Positions 52,230 through 60,480 of a stretch of DNA of 64,000 nucleotides are shown one piece after another. The position numbers and the translations under genes were made by a program. The stretch covers positions 93,101 to 157,100 of the forward strand of contig NZ_BMEU01000010.1 of the NCBI RefSeq assembly GCF_014637085.1, written 5' to 3'. The notes under the pieces are model-generated. The model did not search any database. It had not been told where the DNA came from and saw only the letters and a list, made by a program, of their open reading frames with translations. How positions within the stretch are numbered: position 1 is the stretch's first letter; every line of letters begins with the position of its first letter. Origin of the DNA: Comamonas phosphati. GTDB taxonomy: Bacteria; Pseudomonadota; Gammaproteobacteria; Burkholderiales; Burkholderiaceae_C.

Positions 52230-52451
52230 GATTTAGTCCACCTTGATCTTGTCCGCGCCACAATTGGCAAGCACCGGGATTGGCGCCATGGCTGCATTGA
52301 GGACAAAACGCCAGGCAAAGCAAGGCGTGGGCTTGCACAAACAAGAAGGCACCAGGACTGTGACGCAAGGACACGCGCCTCGTGCGAACCGGCTTTGCGC
52401 AAGCTGCAAATTTATCTGCAGCGGCCGAATAGAGGATCAAGGAACCTGCAA

Positions 52452-53231
52452 TTATAGCTTGCCTGCGTTTTTTGCCAAAACCCCTTCGTCCTTGGCGTCG
52501 AGCAGGCCGCTTTTGCGGGCCTGGGCAATCAGTTCCGGGCGGTGCGCCGCGGTGATGCGCAGGCGCTGGTCGCGCCGCCAGCGCTCGATATGGGCATGGT
52601 GGCCGCTGAGCAGCTCGGCCGGCACTTCCTGGTCGTTCCAGACCTCGGGGCGCGTGTAGTGGGGGCAGTCCAGCAGGCCGTCCAGCGCCGGGTTGAAGCT
52701 GTCCTGCTGAAAGCTGCCTTCGTCGTTGAGCACGCCGGGCTGCAGGCGGGTCAGCGCATCGAGCATGACCATGGCCGCCAGTTCGCCACCCGAGAGCACG
52801 AAATCCCCCAGGCTGAGCTGGTGCGTGACATAGGTGTCGATGAAGCGCTGATCTATCCCCTCATAGCGGCCGCACAGCAGCACGGCGCCGCGGCTTTGCG
52901 ACCACTGGGCCACCACTTCATGCTTGAGCGTGGTGCCCATGGGCGAGAACAGGACCAGAGGGGCCGGCTCCCCGGCCTCTAAGGCATCGGCTGCTTCACG
53001 CGCGGCACGGATATCGGCCAGGCACTGCTGCAGGGGCTCGGCCATCATGACCATGCCCGGGCCGCCGCCAAACGGGCGGTCGTCCACGCGGCGGTAATTG
53101 CCCTGGGCGTAGTCGCGCGGATTCCATAAATGCACGGCCACCTGGCCCGAGCTGTAGGCACGCCGCGTGACTCCGCTTCCCAGGAACGGAGCGAACAGCT
53201 CGGGAAACAGTGTGATGATGTCGAAACGCAT
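52452..53231 (-). CDS. trmD: tRNA (guanine(37)-N1)-methyltransferase
   Basis: Methylates G37 of tRNAs to keep the reading frame. 259 residues, with the trefoil-knot SAM site visible as [15 protein letters not shown] and [16 protein letters not shown], plus [17 protein letters not shown]. Start at 53231 ([13 protein letters not shown]). An AT-rich, promoter-like stretch and a family A repeat separate it from rimM. Confidence 0.97.
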   Translation of the reverse strand: MRFDIITLFPELFAPFLGSGVTRRAYSSGQVAVHLWNPRDYAQGNYRRVDDRPFGGGPGMVMMAEPLQQCLADIRAAREAADALEAGEPAPLVLFSPMGTTLKHEVVAQWSQSRGAVLLCGRYEGIDQRFIDTYVTHQLSLGDFVLSGGELAAMVMLDALTRLQPGVLNDEGSFQQDSFNPALDGLLDCPHYTRPEVWNDQEVPAELLSGHHAHIERWRRDQRLRITAAHRPELIAQARKSGLLDAKDEGVLAKNAGKL

Positions 53232-53280
53232 GTTACATCTGCACCTTAAGCTATATAATTAATAGCAAATTGCACTGCGC
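53232..53280 (-). promoter_or_regulatory. AT-rich upstream region of trmD, possible internal promoter
   Basis: On the minus strand TTGCGC is followed by TGCAATTTGCTATTAATTATATAGC, which contains several -10-like hexamers at slightly long spacing (about 19). This island of low GC between rimM and trmD could give separate transcription of trmD-rplS. Box assignment is uncertain. Confidence 0.35.
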
Positions 53281-53313
53281 AAGAAACTGGCGCACCCCGA
53301 ATCAGGGACATCG

Positions 53314-53382
53314 AGCAAGGGCCGCCCCCGCAGCGAGGATGTCGTCCCACTTCAGGGGGAAGCCGCACAGCGGCTCAGGGGG
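53314..53382 (-). repeat. Dispersed intergenic repeat, family A, copy 4
   Basis: On the minus strand it starts CCCCCTGAGCCGC directly behind the rimM stop codon, has TTCCCCCTGAAGTGGG in the middle and ends GCGGGGGCGGCCCTTGCTCG. It stands between rimM and trmD, inside an operon. Confidence 0.8.
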
Positions 53383-53952
53383 TCAGTAATCCAACTGCCA
53401 GTCGGCCACAATGGTCTTGCCCGGCAGGTCCACCTTGTCCACATAGGCGTCCACGAACGGAATCAGGCGCTCCTGCTCCTTGCCCTCTTCCTCGTAGCCC
53501 AGCACCAGCACCGTCTGCGGGCCCGTGGCCAGCAGGTCCTTGACCACGCCCAGCGCCACGCCTTCGCGGTTGACCACGGACAGGCCCATCAGGTCCACCC
53601 AGTAGTATTCGCCGTCCTCGGCCTTGGGGAAATGCTCGCGCGCAATGAAGATGCGCGCACCGCGCAACGCTTCGGCCGCATTGCGGTCCAGCACTTGCTC
53701 AGAAGTGGCCACGATGGAGTCCGAGTGCGTACGCGCCTGCTTGATGGGCAGCAGCACCGTGCCGCTGAACTGCTTGGCGCCTTTTTCGGGCGGCTGCAGA
53801 AACCACTGCTTGGCCGTGAACAGCGCTTCCGGATCGCCGCTGAAAGCCAGGACCTTGAACCAGCCCTTGATGCCCCAGGCATCGGCAATGCGCCCGACCT
53901 CGACCGCATCGGTAGGCAAGGTGGCAGCTTCAAGTGCAGGCATATGGTTCAT
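53383..53952 (-). CDS. rimM: Ribosome maturation factor RimM
   Basis: 16S rRNA processing factor binding S19. 189 residues with the N-terminal VEVGRIADAWGIKGWFKVLAF, the ARIFIAREHFPKAEDGEYYW middle and the PRC-barrel part ending IPFVDAYVDKVDLPGKTIVA. The start at 53952 (MNHMPALEAA) is favoured; the frame extends upstream through the family B repeat and terminator without similarity. Confidence 0.95.
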   Translation of the reverse strand: MNHMPALEAATLPTDAVEVGRIADAWGIKGWFKVLAFSGDPEALFTAKQWFLQPPEKGAKQFSGTVLLPIKQARTHSDSIVATSEQVLDRNAAEALRGARIFIAREHFPKAEDGEYYWVDLMGLSVVNREGVALGVVKDLLATGPQTVLVLGYEEEGKEQERLIPFVDAYVDKVDLPGKTIVADWQLDY

Positions 53953-54024
53953 GAGAGTCTCTCGGGACAACAAAACACGATCAAATAACGCCCCCACGCT
54001 TGCTCGCGACGCGTAACCGCGCCC

Positions 54025-54064
54025 GAGGGGGCCGTTTTTGCCTGGGGGCGGCCCGGCGGCAAAA
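54025..54064 (+). repeat. Dispersed hairpin repeat, family B, copy 2
   Basis: Begins GAGGGGGCCGTTTTTGCC and ends GCGGCAAAA; 33 of 40 bases match the copy at 12191-12230. Lies between rpsP and rimM, next to the rpsP terminator hairpin, and in opposite orientation to those genes. Confidence 0.65.
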
Positions 54065-54084
54065 CGCTGGCTGAACGCCATGAA

Positions 54085-54122
54085 TAAAAAACGGGTTCCG
54101 TCAGACAAGCCAACGGAACCCG
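54085..54122 (-). terminator. Terminator hairpin between rpsP and rimM
   Basis: On the minus strand, arms CGGGTTCCGT and ACGGAACCCG, followed by TTTTTTATTC. Clear intrinsic terminator 35 bases behind rpsP, inside the canonical rpsP-rimM-trmD-rplS run. It probably lowers the yield of the enzymes relative to S16. Confidence 0.82.
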
Positions 54123-54157
54123 CTTTGGGAACGATGCCCTAGTGGCAGCAGCCTGAA

Positions 54158-54412
54158 TTAGGCGGCAACCTTCTTGGCAGCTTCCTTGACCAGGCGTTCA
54201 ACCGTGTCGGAAGCTTGCGCGCCGACGCTCTTCCAGTAGTTCACGCGATCCAGGGCAATGCGCAGGCCTTCTTCGGCACCACGGGCGCTGGGGTTGTAAA
54301 AGCCCAGACGCTCGATGAAGGCGCCGTCGCGACGCACGCGCTTGTCGGCAGCAACGATGTTGTAGAACGGACGAGCCTTGGAGCCGCCGCGGGAGAGTCG
54401 AATAACGACCAT
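54158..54412 (-). CDS. rpsP: 30S ribosomal protein S16
   Basis: 84 residues starting [19 protein letters not shown], the S16 signature, with [15 protein letters not shown] in the middle. First gene of the rpsP-rimM-trmD-rplS operon, driven by a strong promoter about 120 bases upstream. Confidence 0.97.
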   Translation of the reverse strand: MVVIRLSRGGSKARPFYNIVAADKRVRRDGAFIERLGFYNPSARGAEEGLRIALDRVNYWKSVGAQASDTVERLVKEAAKKVAA

Positions 54413-54532
54413 GATTAATCCTTCGGGTGGTCACAGCAAGCTTTTTGAGAATTCTTGCTGCGCAGGTTTTCTTGCGACGTTTGAGACACGCGACATGGCC
54501 ACCCGGCCAGCGACACGCCGTAAAACGCAAGA

Positions 54533-54561
54533 TTATATCGTTTTTTGCGCTTCTTGCCAAT
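54533..54561 (-). promoter_or_regulatory. Strong sigma-70 promoter of rpsP operon
   Basis: On the minus strand TTGGCA (-35, 54556-54561) and consensus TATAAT (-10, 54533-54538) separated by exactly 17 bases. Located about 120 bases before the rpsP start, leaving a leader that could carry autoregulatory structure. Confidence 0.85.
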
Positions 54562-54695
54562 TCTGCGCCAACCAGCAAGCGGAGATTGCCGCAGCACTTG
54601 CCCACAGGCATGGCGCATGAATAATGGGCCTGGCGCCTGAACAGCGCCATCAACCCATCCTACCCCTTCAGCCCCCGGCGCTGCCCGCGTGCCCC

Positions 54696-55181
54696 ATGAC
54701 CCAGTCCACCTCCGCCGTCCAATCCCCTGCGCGCAGCAAAAACAAGACCGTGGCCGCCTGGCTGGCCTTTCTGGGAGGCCCCCTGGGCCTGCACCGCTTC
54801 TATCTCCACGGACTGGGCGACTGGCTGGGATGGCTGCTGCCCGTGCCGACGGCCTTGGGCGTGTATGGCATGGAACGCGTGCAGCAACTCGGCCAGGACG
54901 ATCAGCTCAGCTGGATGCTGATTCCGCTGCTCGGATTCACCATCGCCGCCTGCGCGCTGTGCGCCATCCTCTACGGGCTGACCGACGGCCGGGCCTGGAA
55001 CCGGCGATACAACCCGGCACTGGCCGAGGATGCTGCGGCGGGACAGACCCGTTGGGCCACGATTTTCGCCGTTGCGCTTGCGCTCATGATCGGAGCCACC
55101 GTGCTCATGGCCAGCATCGCCTACAGCTTCCAGCACTATTTCGAGTACCAGGTGGAAGAGGCGCGCAAGATTTCCCAGTAG
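54696..55181 (+). CDS. TM2 domain-containing membrane protein
   Basis: 161 residues with the TM2 domain KTVAAWLAFLGGPLGLHRFY followed by LHGLGDWLGWLLPVPTA at the N-terminal third (two helices), then two more hydrophobic helices (MLIPLLGFTIAACALCAILY and WATIFAVALALMIGATVLMA). Function unknown. Start ATG 54696 (MTQSTSAVQS); it is the only plus-strand gene between two minus-strand blocks. Confidence 0.8.
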   Translation: MTQSTSAVQSPARSKNKTVAAWLAFLGGPLGLHRFYLHGLGDWLGWLLPVPTALGVYGMERVQQLGQDDQLSWMLIPLLGFTIAACALCAILYGLTDGRAWNRRYNPALAEDAAAGQTRWATIFAVALALMIGATVLMASIAYSFQHYFEYQVEEARKISQ

Positions 55182-55205
55182 CCCTGCCGCCTGGAGGGCC
55201 CAGAA

Positions 55206-55234
55206 AAAAGGCTTCGCCTGCCGCGAAGCCTTTT
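55206..55234. terminator. Bidirectional terminator between TM2 gene and pit
   Basis: Perfect arms AAAAGGCTTCGC (55206-55217) and GCGAAGCCTTTT (55223-55234), loop CTGCC. T-tracts on both strands serve the converging genes. Confidence 0.9.
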
Positions 55235-55251
55235 CCATCTTGGCCGCTGAA

Positions 55252-56262
55252 TCAGTACAGCTGCAGGCTCACCCAGTAGGCAATCGCCGCCACGAAGGCA
55301 CTGGCCGGAATCGTCAGGACCCAGGCCCAGACGATATTGCCCGCCACGCCCCAGCGCACGGCGCTGGCGCGCCGCGTGGAGCCCACGCCAACGATGGCAC
55401 CCGTGATGGTGTGCGTGGTCGAGACGGGAACGCCCAGGAAGGTGGCGAGGAACAGCGTCAGCGCACCGCCGCTTTCGGCGCAGAAGCCGCCCACGGGCTT
55501 GAGCTTGGTGATCTTCTGGCCCATGGTCTTCACGATGCGCCAGCCGCCGAACATGGTGCCCAGGCCGATGGCCATATAGCAGCACACAATGGTCCAGGTG
55601 GGAGGTGCCGCGTCCGCCGCATTGGCATAGCCGGTGGCGATCAGCAGCAGCCAGATGACGCCGATGGTCTTTTGCGCGTCGTTGCCGCCGTGGCCCAGGC
55701 TGTAGGCACTGGCCGAAAGCAACTGCAGGCGGCGGAACCAGCGGTCCACCTTGAGGGGACTGGTGCGCCGGCAGACCCAGGCCACCAGGACCATCATCAG
55801 CGAGCCCAGCAGATAGCCCAGCACCGGCGAGACGAAGATGAAGGCCACGGTCTTCCAGATGCCGCCGGCAATCAGTGCACCCGCACCGGCCTTGGCAATG
55901 ACCGAACCCACGATGCCGCCGATCAGCGCATGCGAGGAGCTGCTGGGAATGCCGTAGATCCAGGTGATGACGTTCCAGGCGATGGCACCGACCAGGGCGC
56001 CGAAGATCACGTGCGTATCGACCACTCCCGGCTGCACAATGCCCTTGCCCACCGTGGCGGCCACGCTGAGGTGAAAGACAAAAACGGCAACCACGTTGAA
56101 GAAGGCCGCGAACACCACGGCCTGCGTGGGCTTGAGCACCCCCGTGGAAACCACGGTGGCAATGGAGTTGGCCGCGTCGTGGAAGCCGTTCATGAAATCG
56201 AACAGCAAGGCCAGCGCAACCAGCAGGATCACAACCCAGAGGGCTGCTTGTGCGGTTTCCAT
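55252..56262 (-). CDS. pit: Low-affinity inorganic phosphate transporter (Pit family)
   Basis: 336-residue inner-membrane protein with about ten helices. PiT signatures: FDFMNGFHDAANSIATVV in the N-terminal half, GIPSSSSHALIGGIVGS, YSLGHGGNDAQKTIG and GVPVSTTHTITGAIVGVG. Cation-coupled metal-phosphate import. Start at 56262 (METAQAALW). Directly behind a DUF47 gene, the usual partner. Confidence 0.95.
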   Translation of the reverse strand: METAQAALWVVILLVALALLFDFMNGFHDAANSIATVVSTGVLKPTQAVVFAAFFNVVAVFVFHLSVAATVGKGIVQPGVVDTHVIFGALVGAIAWNVITWIYGIPSSSSHALIGGIVGSVIAKAGAGALIAGGIWKTVAFIFVSPVLGYLLGSLMMVLVAWVCRRTSPLKVDRWFRRLQLLSASAYSLGHGGNDAQKTIGVIWLLLIATGYANAADAAPPTWTIVCCYMAIGLGTMFGGWRIVKTMGQKITKLKPVGGFCAESGGALTLFLATFLGVPVSTTHTITGAIVGVGSTRRASAVRWGVAGNIVWAWVLTIPASAFVAAIAYWVSLQLY

Positions 56263-56281
56263 ATCCGACTCCTGGCGAAGA

Positions 56282-56929
56282 TCAGGAATTTTCGAGGACG
56301 ATGCCCTCGACCAGATTGGCCACATCCTCGCAGCGGTCGGTAATCGTCTCGAGCAGCTCGTAGATGGCCTTGAGCTTGATGACTTCGCGCACATCGGGCT
56401 CTTCGCGGAACAGCTTGCTCATGGCCGCGCGCAGAACGCGGTCGGCGTCGCTTTCGAGGCGGTCAATCTCTTCGCAGGTCTTGCGGGAAGCCTCGACCAC
56501 CGAGGGATCGGCGATTTGGCTCAGCATCTGGACCACGTCGCGCACGCGCTCGCAGCAGCGCACGCACAGTTCCGTCAGGCGCGTGATCTCGTCCGTCATC
56601 TGGCGGATGTCGTACAGCGACATGGTTTCGGCCGAGTCCTGGATCAGGTCGGCCACATCGTCCATGGTGTTGATCAGCGAGTGGATGTGCTCGCGGTCGA
56701 GCGGCGTGATGAAGGTCTTGTGCAGCAGCGTGGTGACGTCGTGCGTCACGCGGTCCGCGGCGCGCTCGGCATTGTCCACATCGTCGTTGTATTTCTCACG
56801 CAGATGCGGATCGTTGTAATTGGCGACAAGCTGCGAGAAGGCGTGCGCCGCATCAACAATGCGGTCCGCATGTTGGTTGAACATCTCGAAAAAATTGCCT
56901 TCGCGCGGCAATAACTTGCCAAACAGCAT
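56282..56929 (-). CDS. DUF47/PhoU-like phosphate transport regulator
   Basis: 215-residue all-helical protein beginning MLFGKLLPREGNFFEMF with ADRVTHDVTTLLHKTFITPL and a C-terminal DRCEDVANLVEGIVLE. This family accompanies Pit transporters and is thought to regulate them. Nineteen bases upstream of pit, same strand. Confidence 0.93.
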   Translation of the reverse strand: MLFGKLLPREGNFFEMFNQHADRIVDAAHAFSQLVANYNDPHLREKYNDDVDNAERAADRVTHDVTTLLHKTFITPLDREHIHSLINTMDDVADLIQDSAETMSLYDIRQMTDEITRLTELCVRCCERVRDVVQMLSQIADPSVVEASRKTCEEIDRLESDADRVLRAAMSKLFREEPDVREVIKLKAIYELLETITDRCEDVANLVEGIVLENS

Positions 56930-57667
56930 GAATGCTCCTTACCGGGGGACAAAAATAGAACCAGGCGACCCAGTGCTCCACATAAGGCATGCTGGGCCTG
57001 GCTTCCCGGTTTGAACGGGGCGAAGTGTACTCTTGAGGCCTTTTGCGTTTTGGCGCGCATCATGGATGACTCCGCCAAGCGCCACGAAAAATAAAATACA
57101 CGGCACCCAGCAGGCACAGGCCGGCCTACAGCAATCCCGCTGGAGCGGCTGGCTCAGGCAGATGACGGCAAAGAGCCCACACACCGGCTGCGCGATCACC
57201 GCCTGCAGGCTCTTGAGCCGGCCACGCCGAACTGCGGAAACCGATGCCGCGGGCAGGCACTTGCAACCGGTGCTCGAAAAAGCAATGCCCCAGCTGACAA
57301 GGGCCGCCGCAGGCCGGAGGCTGTCGCCCGATTGCGCAGAGGCCTCGCCGGGCAAAGGTCATGAAGGCATTCCTCAGGACCGGCAGGCCCGCCGCCTGCC
57401 GCCCATGGGCAGGGATTGCGTCCAGTTCAGGGCCATTTCAAGAGGTGCGGGGCACCTCCAGCCATGGCGAGTGCACCAAAGTCTATTCAGATACGTGATT
57501 CTTTTCCATATATTTCTTTTTTGAACATCTAAATTCTGAATTTTCAGAATTTAGAGCCAAAAAGAAACAATTCACACCCATAACAACAAACCAGATTTGT
57601 CACAAAATAGTCATTTTTTTGACATGCAAAGCATTTGCAGGGGAGCTTTCCTTGCGGCCGGCCCGGG
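56930..57667. other. Gene-free region between the pit operon and livF
   Basis: 738 bases. Left part (to about 57450) is of normal GC but lacks any ORF with coding character; it should hold the DUF47-pit promoter. The right part (57480-57610) is markedly AT-rich and contains a perfect 13-bp inverted repeat at 57528-57555. The livF stop is at 57668, so the AT-rich part may act as the liv transcript end. No RNA gene or mobile-element end could be recognised. Confidence 0.5.
57528..57555. repeat. Perfect AT-rich inverted repeat
   Basis: TCTAAATTCTGAA and its exact complement TTCAGAATTTAGA separated by TT. Neither strand has the T-run of an intrinsic terminator right behind it, so an operator or other protein site is as likely as a weak terminator of the liv operon. 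Confidence 0.7.
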
Positions 57668-58444
57668 TTACTCCCCCAAATAGGCCGCACGCACGCGCGG
57701 ATCGTCGAGCAGCTCCCGGCCCTGCCCCGTCATGGTGATGAGGCCGGACTCCATCACATAACCACGGTCGGCAATGGCCAGCGCGCGGCTGGCGTTCTGC
57801 TCCACCAGCACCATGGTCACGCCCAGCGCGTAGACATCGCTCACCACCTCGAAGATCTTGTCCACCATGATGGGCGACAGGCCCATGGACGGCTCGTCCA
57901 GCAGCAGCACCTTGGGCTGGCTCATCAGGGCCCGGGCCATGGCCAGCATCTGCTGCTCGCCGCCGGACATGGTGCCCGCCAGCTGGTCCTTGCGTTCCTT
58001 GAGGCGCGGGAAGATGCCGAACATGCGCTCGATGTCCGCCTGGATGCCGGCCTTGTCGTTGCGCGTATAGGCGCCCATGAGCAGGTTTTCGGTGATCGTC
58101 ATGCGGGCGAACACGCCGCGCCCCTCGGGCACCATGACCAAGCCTTGCGCCACCAGGTCCCAGGCCCCCTTGTTGCGGATGCTCTGGCCCAGATAGAAAA
58201 TTTCGCCATCCGCCATCGGCAGGCCTCGGGTCACGGCCTTCATGGTCGTGGTCTTGCCGGCGCCGTTGGAGCCGATCAAGGACACCAGCTCGCCCCGGCG
58301 GACCTCGAAGTTCACGCCCTTGACGGCCTGGATGCCGCCATAGGCCACCTTCAGGTCCTTCACCTGCAGCAGCACCTCTCCTGCCGCCTTGCCGCCTGCG
58401 GGCGCTGCGGCATCCACTGGCCGCTCTTGCATTGTTTGCTGCAT
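57668..58444 (-). CDS. livF: Branched-chain amino-acid ABC transporter ATPase LivF
   Basis: 258 residues: Walker A GSNGAGKTTTMKAV, a Q-loop/EGR motif VPEGRGVFARMT, signature MSGGEQQMLAMARAL and Walker B VLLLDEPSMGLSP. An N-terminal extension of about 24 residues precedes the first conserved strand (LLQVKDLKVAYGG). Three bases behind livG. Confidence 0.94.
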   Translation of the reverse strand: MQQTMQERPVDAAAPAGGKAAGEVLLQVKDLKVAYGGIQAVKGVNFEVRRGELVSLIGSNGAGKTTTMKAVTRGLPMADGEIFYLGQSIRNKGAWDLVAQGLVMVPEGRGVFARMTITENLLMGAYTRNDKAGIQADIERMFGIFPRLKERKDQLAGTMSGGEQQMLAMARALMSQPKVLLLDEPSMGLSPIMVDKIFEVVSDVYALGVTMVLVEQNASRALAIADRGYVMESGLITMTGQGRELLDDPRVRAAYLGE

Positions 58445-58447
58445 TGT

Positions 58448-59230
58448 TCAGTGCCCTCCGGTGCCCAGATAGGCGGCTATCACTTTTTCGTTCCTCTGTA
58501 CTTCGGCTGGCGTGCCCTCGGCAATCGGCTTGCCGTAGTCCAGCACCGTCACCCGGTCGCACAGGCCCATGACCAGCTTCACATCGTGCTCGATCAGCAA
58601 GATGGTGCGCCCGTCGCGGCGGATGCGGTCTATCAGCTCGCGCAACTGCACTTTCTCGGTGGCATTCATGCCGGCCGCGGGCTCGTCCAGCGCGATCAGC
58701 TGCGGATCGGTGGCCAGCGCCCGCGCGATCTCCAGGCGCCGCTGGTCGCCGTAGCTCAGCGTCCTTGCCTTGAAGTCCGCGTACTTGGCGATGCCCACAT
58801 AGTTCAGCAGCTCGCGGGCGCGCTCGCGGATCGCGGCCTCTTCGGCCTTGAAGCGGCGGGTGCGCAAGACCGCGCCGATCAGGCCCGAGTGGGTGCGCAC
58901 ATGGCGCCCCACCATGACGTTCTCGAGCGCCGTCATCTCGGCGAACAGCCGGATGTTCTGAAAGGTGCGCGCAATCCCGGCCCTGGCCACCTTGTGGACG
59001 GCCGAGGGCTGGTAGGGCTTGTCCGCCAGCTCGAAATGGCCGGTATCGGGCGTGTACAAGCCCGTGATCACGTTGAAGAACGTGGTCTTGCCCGCCCCAT
59101 TGGGGCCGATCAGGCCATAGACCTGTCCGCGCGAAATCGTCATGTTCACGTCCGACAGGGCCTGCAGGCCGCCGAAACGCTTGGAGATCCCCGAAACCTT
59201 GAGAACGGTGGAGGTCGTGCTATCTGCCAT
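58448..59230 (-). CDS. livG: Branched-chain amino-acid ABC transporter ATPase LivG
   Basis: 260 residues: Walker A GPNGAGKTTFFNVITG, the LivG-type RTFQNIRLFAEMT, signature LSYGDQRRLEIARAL (LSYGD variant normal for LivG), Walker B LIALDEPAAGMN. Separated from livM by a family A repeat; otherwise colinear. Confidence 0.94.
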   Translation of the reverse strand: MADSTTSTVLKVSGISKRFGGLQALSDVNMTISRGQVYGLIGPNGAGKTTFFNVITGLYTPDTGHFELADKPYQPSAVHKVARAGIARTFQNIRLFAEMTALENVMVGRHVRTHSGLIGAVLRTRRFKAEEAAIRERARELLNYVGIAKYADFKARTLSYGDQRRLEIARALATDPQLIALDEPAAGMNATEKVQLRELIDRIRRDGRTILLIEHDVKLVMGLCDRVTVLDYGKPIAEGTPAEVQRNEKVIAAYLGTGGH

Positions 59231-59314
59231 GAAAGCCCTCTCTAGTCAGTTATCCATAGTGCCATGCAGCACCCGCATCCCACGCAACCGGCGTGCCCCA
59301 AGCCAGGGACGCCG

Positions 59315-59383
59315 AGCAAGGGCCGTCCCGCAGCGAGGGCGCCGTCCCCCTTCCGGGGGGAAGCCGCATAGCGGCTCAGGGGG
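59315..59383 (-). repeat. Dispersed intergenic repeat, family A, copy 5
   Basis: On the minus strand it starts CCCCCTGAGCCGC seven bases behind the livM stop, has CTTCCCCCCGGAAGGGGGACG and ends GCGGGACGGCCCTTGCTCGGC. It splits the livHM and livGF halves of the operon. Confidence 0.8.
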
Positions 59384-59390
59384 CTCTCAT

Positions 59391-60470
59391 TCATGATGGG
59401 CGGGGCAGATTCTTGCCATGCTCGGGCGTAGGCCACAGGCCGCGCGGACGCAGCAGCATGATGACGATCATGGCCAGCGCGATCAGCAACTGGCGCAGGA
59501 TGGAAGCATCGAGCCGCCCGCCGGTCATCTCCTGCAGAGGGCCGGCCACATAGCGCAGCACCTCGGGCAGGGCCGACAACAGCACGGCGCCCAGGATCAC
59601 GCCCGGGATGTGGCCCAGCCCGCCCAGCACCACCATGGCCACGATCATGATGGACTCCATCAGGCTGAACGACTCGGGCGAGACAAAGCCCTGGAAGGCG
59701 CCGAACATGGAGCCCGCCACGCCGCCGAACGAAGCGCCCATGCCGAAGGCCAGCAGCTTCATGTTGCGCACATTGATGCCCATGGCCTTGGCCGCGATCT
59801 CGTCCTCGCGGATGGCCATCCAGGCGCGGCCTATGCGCGAATCCTGCAGGCGGTAGCAGATCAGTATCGTGATCAGCACCAGCGTGAGAAAAAGGTAGTA
59901 GTACAGCGTGACCGATGAAATATCGAAGCCGAAGATCTCCTGGCGCCGGGCCAGGTCCAGTCCGAAGATCTTGACCGAGTCGATCTGGCCGATGCCCTTG
60001 GGGCCGTTGGTGATGTTGACCGGCTGGTCCAGGTTGTTGATGAAGATGCGGATGATCTCGCCGAAGCCCAGCGTCACGATGGCCAGATAGTCGCCGCGCA
60101 GCCTCAGCACCGGCAGGCCCAGCAATACCCCGGTACAGGCCGCCAGCAGCACGCCCAGCGGGATCACCAACCAGATGGAGGTGTGCATGCCGTTGGGGAA
60201 CATGGCGTTGAACCACTCGAAGGTCTCGCCCAGATGGGGCGAAGCCATGAGGCCGAACATATAGGCGCCCACGGCATAGAAAGCCACATAGCCCAGGTCC
60301 AGCAGGCCCGCATAGCCCACCACGATGTTGAGGCCCAGCGCCAGCATCACGTACAGCAGGGCCAGGTCGGCGATGCGCACCCAGGCGTTGCCGAAGTATT
60401 GAAGCACCAGCGGCAGCACCAGCAGGGCCAGGCCGCCAAAAAACCATTTGAGTGCCTTGTTGTCTTTCAT
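59391..60470 (-). CDS. livM: Branched-chain amino-acid ABC transporter permease LivM
   Basis: 359-residue permease with about eight to ten helices, conserved LGLNIVVGYAGLLDLGYVAF and the EAA-like loop LRLRGDYLAIVTLGFGEIIR, plus LLAFGMGASFGGVAGSMFGA. Start at 60470 (MKDNKALKWFF). Ten bases behind livH. Confidence 0.94.
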   Translation of the reverse strand: MKDNKALKWFFGGLALLVLPLVLQYFGNAWVRIADLALLYVMLALGLNIVVGYAGLLDLGYVAFYAVGAYMFGLMASPHLGETFEWFNAMFPNGMHTSIWLVIPLGVLLAACTGVLLGLPVLRLRGDYLAIVTLGFGEIIRIFINNLDQPVNITNGPKGIGQIDSVKIFGLDLARRQEIFGFDISSVTLYYYLFLTLVLITILICYRLQDSRIGRAWMAIREDEIAAKAMGINVRNMKLLAFGMGASFGGVAGSMFGAFQGFVSPESFSLMESIMIVAMVVLGGLGHIPGVILGAVLLSALPEVLRYVAGPLQEMTGGRLDASILRQLLIALAMIVIMLLRPRGLWPTPEHGKNLPRPS

Positions 60471-60480
60471 GGCAGTCCTT

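Noticed and set aside
54624-54695. Upstream extension of the TM2 protein (24 more codons)
   Set aside because: The extension is Pro-rich and lacks similarity; the internal ATG at 54696 gives a normal TM2 N-terminus.
56939-57524. ORFs of 138 (-) and 163 (+) codons in the pit-liv spacer
   Set aside because: No ribosome-binding site, no recognisable domain, odd composition (Cys/Arg/Pro-rich); treated as non-coding.
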